Assembly (NCBI GenBank): GCA_014361085.1 | Contig: JACIWG010000039.1 | Location: 1 to 9,927 of the forward strand | Origin: Nitrososphaeria archaeon | GTDB taxonomy: Archaea > Thermoproteota > Nitrososphaeria > JACIWG01 | Length of the DNA stretch: 9,927 nt | Direction of reading: 5' to 3' | Part shown: positions 5,956 to 9,927 of the stretch, one piece after another | Numbering within the stretch: the stretch's first letter is position 1 | How the letters are laid out: each line of letters begins with the position of its first letter | Position numbers and translations under genes: made by a program | The notes under the pieces: generated by a model | Databases searched by the model: none | Told to the model about the DNA's origin: nothing | Seen by the model: only the letters and a program-made list of their open reading frames with translations

Positions 5956-5963
5956 TATAAAAA
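5956..5963 (+). promoter_or_regulatory. TATA box for the nucleotidyltransferase-like gene
   Basis: TATAAAAA lies 22 bp from the tfb TATA box on the opposite strand. Its centre plus 26 nt predicts a start near 5985, a leader of about 8 nt before the GTG at 5994, and a weak AAGG at 5987-5990. Confidence 0.5.
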
Positions 5964-5993
5964 ATTTATGTACCCTAAAACGGTATAAGGAAC

Positions 5994-7007
5994 GTGGAAG
6001 AGGTAAAAAGGTATATTTTAGAAAAGTTTGGAGAAAACCCTATACTATTAATTGGATGCAGAAGCTCCAGATGGCAGTGGCCAGTATGCGGATACGATTT
6101 CATGATATTTACAAACAATGTTAAAGGATATGATTCCAGAAGGATAGGAGAAAACATAGTCAACCTATTTTATGTCTCATTCGACAGTCTTGAAGATAGA
6201 AAAAGCTATAGTATTTGGCAAAAGCTTATGTTAGGAAACATAATAAATGATCCAAACCTACTTCTTACAAGATTTAAGGAAGAGGCATTAAGAAAGTCCA
6301 AGGAAATATTCTTGGAACTTTACAATGAACATCTCTTGACTTTGACAAAATACTTAGCTTACTGTGAGGAAGCATATGAACATGAAGCATATGCTTCAAC
6401 AGCCTATTGGATCACTTGCATAGGATATATGGCTGTTAGAGCTCTAAACCTATTAAACAAGACTGACACTTCACCATCACATTTAATACAGCAGGCTAAG
6501 GATAATCCTCTACTTCGTGAACCAACATATTTTGTTGACATAACAAACTTTTTAGGACTAGAATTTGCTTCACAAACATCTTATAAAAGAATATTTTCAA
6601 CACTCGACACAATACAAAAATTTTCAGAAATATACAAGTTTATCCAGCTACCTCCAACAGAAGGCTACAAAATAACATACCTAATTTCTGAAACAAAAGT
6701 TGAAGAAATATTAAGAAAATGTGAGCATGCGCTAAAGGAGCATTTACAGTTAAATGCACATGTGATAGCAACAGTATGGTTTATTGAAACAGTTTCTGAA
6801 CTCTATCAAACAATATGTATGGCAGAAAATGTTCCCCAATATAAGCCAAAGATAATAGAGGAGCTAGAAAGTAAAAGAAGAAAGCTTATAGGAGAAGGGG
6901 CAAGCATACAGAATTCGATATTACATGAAATAAACCCCTATACGTTGAAAAAAAATATTGAGGGGGCGAGAAAACTAGTCTTTTGGCTAAGAAGAACATG
7001 GAGCTAA
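5994..7007 (+). CDS. Protein with degenerate nucleotidyltransferase-like N-terminus and long helical region
   Basis: I do not recognise a named family. Residues 16-40 (NPILLIGCRSSRW then GYDFMIFT) have the layout of a pol-beta-type nucleotidyltransferase: a hydrophobic strand, a G-(S/C) turn, then a DxD strand. Here the first Asp would be G33, with D35 kept. Later NIVNLFYVSFDSL (residues 54-66) sits where the third acidic strand would be, with N57 for Asp, and IINDPNLLL (83-91) matches the DP turn seen in such enzymes. If this reading is right, most metal ligands are lost and the domain is probably not catalytic. Residues 95-337 are predominantly helical, recalling the helical partners of nucleotidyltransferases, without a clear HEPN Rx4-6H motif in a normal setting. 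The GTG at 5994 is forced by an in-frame stop at 5976. The stop overlaps the convergent kinase gene by 4 nt. Confidence 0.7.
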   Translation: MEEVKRYILEKFGENPILLIGCRSSRWQWPVCGYDFMIFTNNVKGYDSRRIGENIVNLFYVSFDSLEDRKSYSIWQKLMLGNIINDPNLLLTRFKEEALRKSKEIFLELYNEHLLTLTKYLAYCEEAYEHEAYASTAYWITCIGYMAVRALNLLNKTDTSPSHLIQQAKDNPLLREPTYFVDITNFLGLEFASQTSYKRIFSTLDTIQKFSEIYKFIQLPPTEGYKITYLISETKVEEILRKCEHALKEHLQLNAHVIATVWFIETVSELYQTICMAENVPQYKPKIIEELESKRRKLIGEGASIQNSILHEINPYTLKKNIEGARKLVFWLRRTWS

Positions 7008-7489
7008 AGCTTGTACCCTATCTTCCTCAAAAATTCCTTGCGTTCCCGCCTATCCGCCTCACCTTCTATTCCAAGCGATGTGAATCCGTCGACAATACCG
7101 AGAACCCCACGACCCTGACCTGTTTCTGCAACAATCACCTGAAGAGGATTAGCTGTAGCAGCATGAATTGAGCAAACTTCATAAACATCTTTTATCTTCT
7201 CAAGAACATTTATCGGGTAAGCGTTTTTCAAGTAAACTATAAACGTGTGGCCACAAGATAATTTTAGCGCATTCCTTTCAGCAAGGGTTTGAAGCTCTTT
7301 ATCGTTACCTTCACTTCTAACAAGCCTTTTCCCGGAAGCTTCACAGAAGGCGACAGCAAACTTGGCTTCAGGAACACTATTCACTATAGCCTCATAAATG
7401 TCTTCAACAGATTTTATGAAATGTGTTGTACCAAGTATGACGTTAACGCCTTCAGGAACATCTATGTCAACAACCTTTAACTCTATCAT
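7004..7489 (-). CDS. Adenosine-specific kinase-family protein
   Basis: The 161-residue product matches the small adenosine-specific kinase family known from archaea and some bacteria, unrelated in fold to ribokinase-type kinases and thought to phosphorylate adenosine to AMP. Conserved blocks seen are ELKVVDIDVPEG, HFIKSVEDIYEAI, FAVAFCEASGKRLVRSEGND, AATANPLQVIVAE, GRGVLGIVDG and a C-terminal RKEFLRKIGYKL. The whole family length is present. The frame stays open to a TTG at 7513, which would add 8 residues (MSSTTLYG). The ATG at 7489 is preferred because the family normally begins directly with the ELKVV strand and a TATA-like AAAATTTA (7517-7524, minus) would place transcription start about 5 nt before it. 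No SD supports either choice. It is convergent with the nucleotidyltransferase-like gene and divergent from the hydrolase fusion gene. Role inferred is purine salvage. Confidence 0.88.
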   Translation of the reverse strand: MIELKVVDIDVPEGVNVILGTTHFIKSVEDIYEAIVNSVPEAKFAVAFCEASGKRLVRSEGNDKELQTLAERNALKLSCGHTFIVYLKNAYPINVLEKIKDVYEVCSIHAATANPLQVIVAETGQGRGVLGIVDGFTSLGIEGEADRRERKEFLRKIGYKL

Positions 7490-7516
7490 ACCATACAATG
7501 TTGTTGAAGACAAAAA

Positions 7517-7524
7517 TAAATTTT
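7517..7524 (-). promoter_or_regulatory. Weak TATA-like element for the adenosine-specific kinase gene
   Basis: AAAATTTA on the minus strand has its centre about 26 nt before position 7495, which would give an almost leaderless mRNA starting at the ATG at 7489. It deviates from consensus, so this is tentative. Confidence 0.35.
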
Positions 7525-7535
7525 AACAATATTGG

Positions 7536-7543
7536 TTTAAATA
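7536..7543 (+). promoter_or_regulatory. Consensus TATA box for the hydrolase-CPBP fusion gene
   Basis: TTTAAATA is centred 26 nt before the GTG at 7565, so the transcript is predicted to be leaderless, which agrees with the lack of any SD. Confidence 0.65.
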
Positions 7544-7564
7544 CATTTATTTCCAACATTTAAT

Positions 7565-9148
7565 GTGTTGAAAAAACCAAATTTAATTTTGATAGCTACA
7601 ATTTCCATTATAATAGTTTTATTAAATGTTTATCTTTTAAAAGTTAATGAAGCCTTCAATGTTTATGAAGGCAATTTAGATGGTGGACGGATCTATTATA
7701 GAACATACTTGCCTAAGAACATGAAGGAAGGAACATTAGTGATACTAATACACGGTTTTGGCGGAAGTTCTGAAATGATGAACATGATAGGTTATGCTCT
7801 AGCGGACAATGGAATCTTCACGATAGCATATGATGTTCCAGGACATGGTAAAAGTTTAGGAAGCTTGTACGAGAACATATCTGAGGCATATGGAGACTTT
7901 TTGAAGGTTGTGGATAAGGCTAAAGAATTTGGTGTTAAAGCTTCTTCAATAGCGATTGTGGGCCACAGTATGGGTGCAGGATATGAACAGATTTTGGCAA
8001 AAAATGATAGTAGAATTAAATGTATTATACTCTTAGGAGCCTATCCGAACAGTCAAGTTTTAAATAAAGATGATAGAATAAACCTTCTAGTATTGAATGG
8101 AGAGAACGATGAACTGGTTAATGTTAAAAGGTGTTTAAAATCTTTTGAAAATGTTACGGGACTAGAAAATGCTGTAGTAGGTAGAATGTACGGTAGCTTT
8201 GAAAAAGGTGATGCAAGAGAATTTTATGTAAGCGGTTTAAACGATCATTTAACAATATTATACAGTAATGAAAGTGTGGAAAAGGTTGTGGACTGGGTAA
8301 CCAAATTCTATTGTATAGGAAAAGAAAAAATTTTTACATTGCAAAGACTTGCAGCATATATTTTGGTTTCCATTTTTACATTTACAATTTTGCTTCCAGC
8401 ATCAAAGATAATTTCAGCTAAGCTGCCGGAACCGTATGATATTGAAAAGAAGATTGAGGCTAGGCCGACGCTAATATATTTTGTTACAACATTTCTTGTT
8501 TCACCATCCACAGTTATAGTACAGACAATATTTTATGCAACTGTACCATTATTCATTTTAGACTTTGTTCTCGCATTCTTTTATACACAAATCATTTCCT
8601 TTATTGCCACATTATATTTTTACAAAAAATTTTTTTCTATAGGGTTTAGGGAACTTTATAAAAAATTTTTTAGAACAGACAAGCTTGTAAATAGGATAAT
8701 ATTGTCTTTGACACTTTTTACTCTAACATACTTTGCATATATTCTTATGTTTCAAAACTTTCTTAACATAGAACTTTCACTGCATAGGCTAAACTTTTTC
8801 CTGTATGCTATAGTTCTAATTTTACCATACACATTCTTTAATGAACTATTTTATAGAGGACTTACAAGCTTACTTGATAAAGGAAACATGATTCAAACAG
8901 CCTTTCAAATTGCCTTAAGAGTTGTAAGTGCTATCTTATTTTATATTCCAATTGGAATACTACTAGGATTTTCAACTGGAATGGCTGGATATCTTCTAAT
9001 AGTAATGTATATGCTTATTATACTGCAGGTAAGTTTGGACTTAATATCTTCAACAATTTTCATTAAAACACGTTCTATAACAGAACAGGTTATTTGGACA
9101 GCACTAATTTATTCAGCAATCCTAACTTCAATCTCACCACTGATATAA
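7565..9148 (+). CDS. Alpha/beta-hydrolase fused to a CPBP-like membrane domain
   Basis: The 527-residue protein has an N-terminal membrane anchor (residues 7-25), then an alpha/beta-hydrolase domain of about residues 32-250. The oxyanion loop HGFGGSS (63-69), nucleophile elbow GHSMGAG with S135, GEND with D182 and NDH with H228 give a full Ser-Asp-His set, so an esterase, lipase or peptidase activity is likely. The anchor would place this domain outside the membrane if oriented N-in. Residues 258-523 hold about eight hydrophobic segments. There, FNELFYRGL (N426-E427-x3-R431) strongly resembles CPBP motif 1 (EExxxR), and IFIKTRSITEQVIWTALIYS resembles the CPBP motif 3 region, but its His and Asn read Thr and Tyr, and the C-terminal half has no His. 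The membrane half is therefore probably a non-proteolytic CPBP relative. Start GTG at 7565 fits a leaderless transcript. The stop abuts the convergent deacetylase gene with no gap. Confidence 0.8.
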   Translation: MLKKPNLILIATISIIIVLLNVYLLKVNEAFNVYEGNLDGGRIYYRTYLPKNMKEGTLVILIHGFGGSSEMMNMIGYALADNGIFTIAYDVPGHGKSLGSLYENISEAYGDFLKVVDKAKEFGVKASSIAIVGHSMGAGYEQILAKNDSRIKCIILLGAYPNSQVLNKDDRINLLVLNGENDELVNVKRCLKSFENVTGLENAVVGRMYGSFEKGDAREFYVSGLNDHLTILYSNESVEKVVDWVTKFYCIGKEKIFTLQRLAAYILVSIFTFTILLPASKIISAKLPEPYDIEKKIEARPTLIYFVTTFLVSPSTVIVQTIFYATVPLFILDFVLAFFYTQIISFIATLYFYKKFFSIGFRELYKKFFRTDKLVNRIILSLTLFTLTYFAYILMFQNFLNIELSLHRLNFFLYAIVLILPYTFFNELFYRGLTSLLDKGNMIQTAFQIALRVVSAILFYIPIGILLGFSTGMAGYLLIVMYMLIILQVSLDLISSTIFIKTRSITEQVIWTALIYSAILTSISPLI

Positions 9149-9927
9149 TTATCCTCTGATAAATGCTCTAACCACGTTCATCCAACCTTGAGATGTTGAA
9201 ATATTATTATATCCTCCACCACCAAGAGCAAGTGGTCCATAGCATCCTATCTTTCTAGCAAAATCTTTTAGGAAAAGGGCAACATTAAAATGAACTTCAG
9301 GGGATAGTCTTAAATGTGTTATTGGATCACCTTTAAGGGAATCACCTCCACACTGGAATATTATGAAATCGGGTCGAGAGTTTAGGATAAAATGCTTAAT
9401 TTGATCAAACCTCTTGTAGAAGACTGTATCGTCGGAGCCTGCGGGTAACACAATATTCAATTTTGTGCCAAAAGCGTCACCTTCACCTTTCTCTTCTTCG
9501 AAACCGGTTCCAGGATATAGGGTTCGAGGATTTTCGTGAACATCAACAATGATGACATCTTTGTCTTTGTAAAATTCGTAGAAGACACCATCACCGTGAT
9601 GTGCATCAATGTCAACATACAAGAACCTTTTGATAGAATATTTTTTTCTCAAATATTCTATTAGAACACCTATGTCATTAAATACACAGAATCCTGCAGC
9701 GGAATCCTTTCTTGCATGATGTAGTCCTCCCATTGGATTAAATGCAAACTTTACGGAACCATTAATAATCTGTTCGGCACATTCAATAGTTGTACCAACA
9801 ACATATGATGATGCTTCAAAAACACCCTTAAATGCTGGAGTATCACCATAATCAAGGTAGCCGAAACCGCTCTTAGAAGCCCTTTTAACGAACTCAATAT
9901 ATTCTTTAGTATGAAATAATTTTATGA
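9149..9927 (-). CDS. Histone deacetylase/AcuC-family deacetylase, C-terminal part (5' end outside window)
   Basis: The frame is open to the right edge, so the ATG at 9733 is internal; 258 codons are visible, beginning IKLFHTKEYIEFV. The family removes acetyl groups from acetyl-lysine or acetylpolyamines using an active-site zinc, and includes AcuC and eukaryotic class I/II HDACs. Motifs in order are FNPMGGLHHARKDSAAGFC with the catalytic His pair (9716-9721), DIDAHHGDG with zinc-binding Asp and His, QCGGDSLKGDP with the second zinc Asp, and LGGGGYN with the transition-state Tyr. All catalytic residues are present, so the enzyme should be active. Compared with AcuC (roughly 380 residues), about 100 N-terminal residues are missing. 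The end at VRAFIRG is shorter than AcuC proteins with extra C-terminal segments. The target is unknown; acetylated chromatin proteins such as Alba or acetyl-CoA synthetase are known deacetylase substrates in prokaryotes but there is no local link. Confidence 0.93.
   Translation of the reverse strand, partial: IKLFHTKEYIEFVKRASKSGFGYLDYGDTPAFKGVFEASSYVVGTTIECAEQIINGSVKFAFNPMGGLHHARKDSAAGFCVFNDIGVLIEYLRKKYSIKRFLYVDIDAHHGDGVFYEFYKDKDVIIVDVHENPRTLYPGTGFEEEKGEGDAFGTKLNIVLPAGSDDTVFYKRFDQIKHFILNSRPDFIIFQCGGDSLKGDPITHLRLSPEVHFNVALFLKDFARKIGCYGPLALGGGGYNNISTSQGWMNVVRAFIRG

Noticed and set aside
7490..7513. N-terminal extension of the adenosine-specific kinase from the TTG at 7513
   Set aside because: The family begins at the ELKVV strand, no SD precedes the TTG, and the predicted transcription start lies downstream of it.
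1..9927. tRNA, rRNA, CRISPR array, insertion sequence or attachment site
   Set aside because: Reading the gaps (largest 194 bp) showed no cloverleaf-like sequence, no regularly spaced repeats, no transposase and no long direct repeats.

Overview
The window is A+T-rich archaeal DNA with very dense gene packing. The evidence is gene content: an archaeal transcription factor B (TFB), an archaeal aIF1/SUI1 translation factor with its N-terminal Cys knuckle, an adenosine-specific kinase of the archaeal type, and an archaeal HTH_45-like winged-helix regulator. Consensus TATA boxes (TTTAAATA-like) lie about 26 nt before expected transcription starts, and Shine-Dalgarno (SD) sites are of the GGTGAT type. 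My best guess is a TACK-type lineage such as Thermoproteota, Bathyarchaeia or Nitrososphaeria; this is a guess from gene style, not a placement.

Layout from left to right. (1) The 3' part of an APC-superfamily permease (+, cut by the left edge) overlaps by 8 nt a tandem UspA-like protein gene (+); together they look like a transporter and its cytosolic regulatory module. (2) A minus-strand operon encodes a 7-TM membrane protein followed by a small winged-helix protein, with a possible operator at its promoter. (3) A divergent plus-strand operon encodes aIF1 (TTG start) and a 58-residue double-CxxC zinc-ribbon protein, ending in a T7 tract that runs straight into the next promoter. (4) A CPBP (Rce1-like) intramembrane protease (+) precedes a dCTP deaminase/dUTPase-family protein (+). 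(5) TFB (-, TTG start) is divergent from a protein (+) whose N-terminus looks like a degenerate nucleotidyltransferase. (6) An adenosine-specific kinase (-) is divergent from a 527-residue membrane protein (+) that appears to join a complete alpha/beta-hydrolase domain to a CPBP-like membrane domain lacking the usual histidines. (7) The C-terminal 258 codons of a histone-deacetylase/AcuC-family deacetylase (-) run off the right edge.

The genes do not form one pathway. The window is mostly housekeeping information processing (TFB, aIF1, nucleotide enzymes) with small membrane-protein units between. No mobile elements, CRISPR array, tRNA or rRNA were seen, and no gene-free stretch exceeds 300 bases. 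I found no clearly new multi-gene system. The best leads are the hydrolase-CPBP fusion, the zinc-ribbon protein beside aIF1, the membrane-protein/regulator operon with its possible operator, and the matching SD-AAAATT-TTG start sites of aIF1 and TFB.
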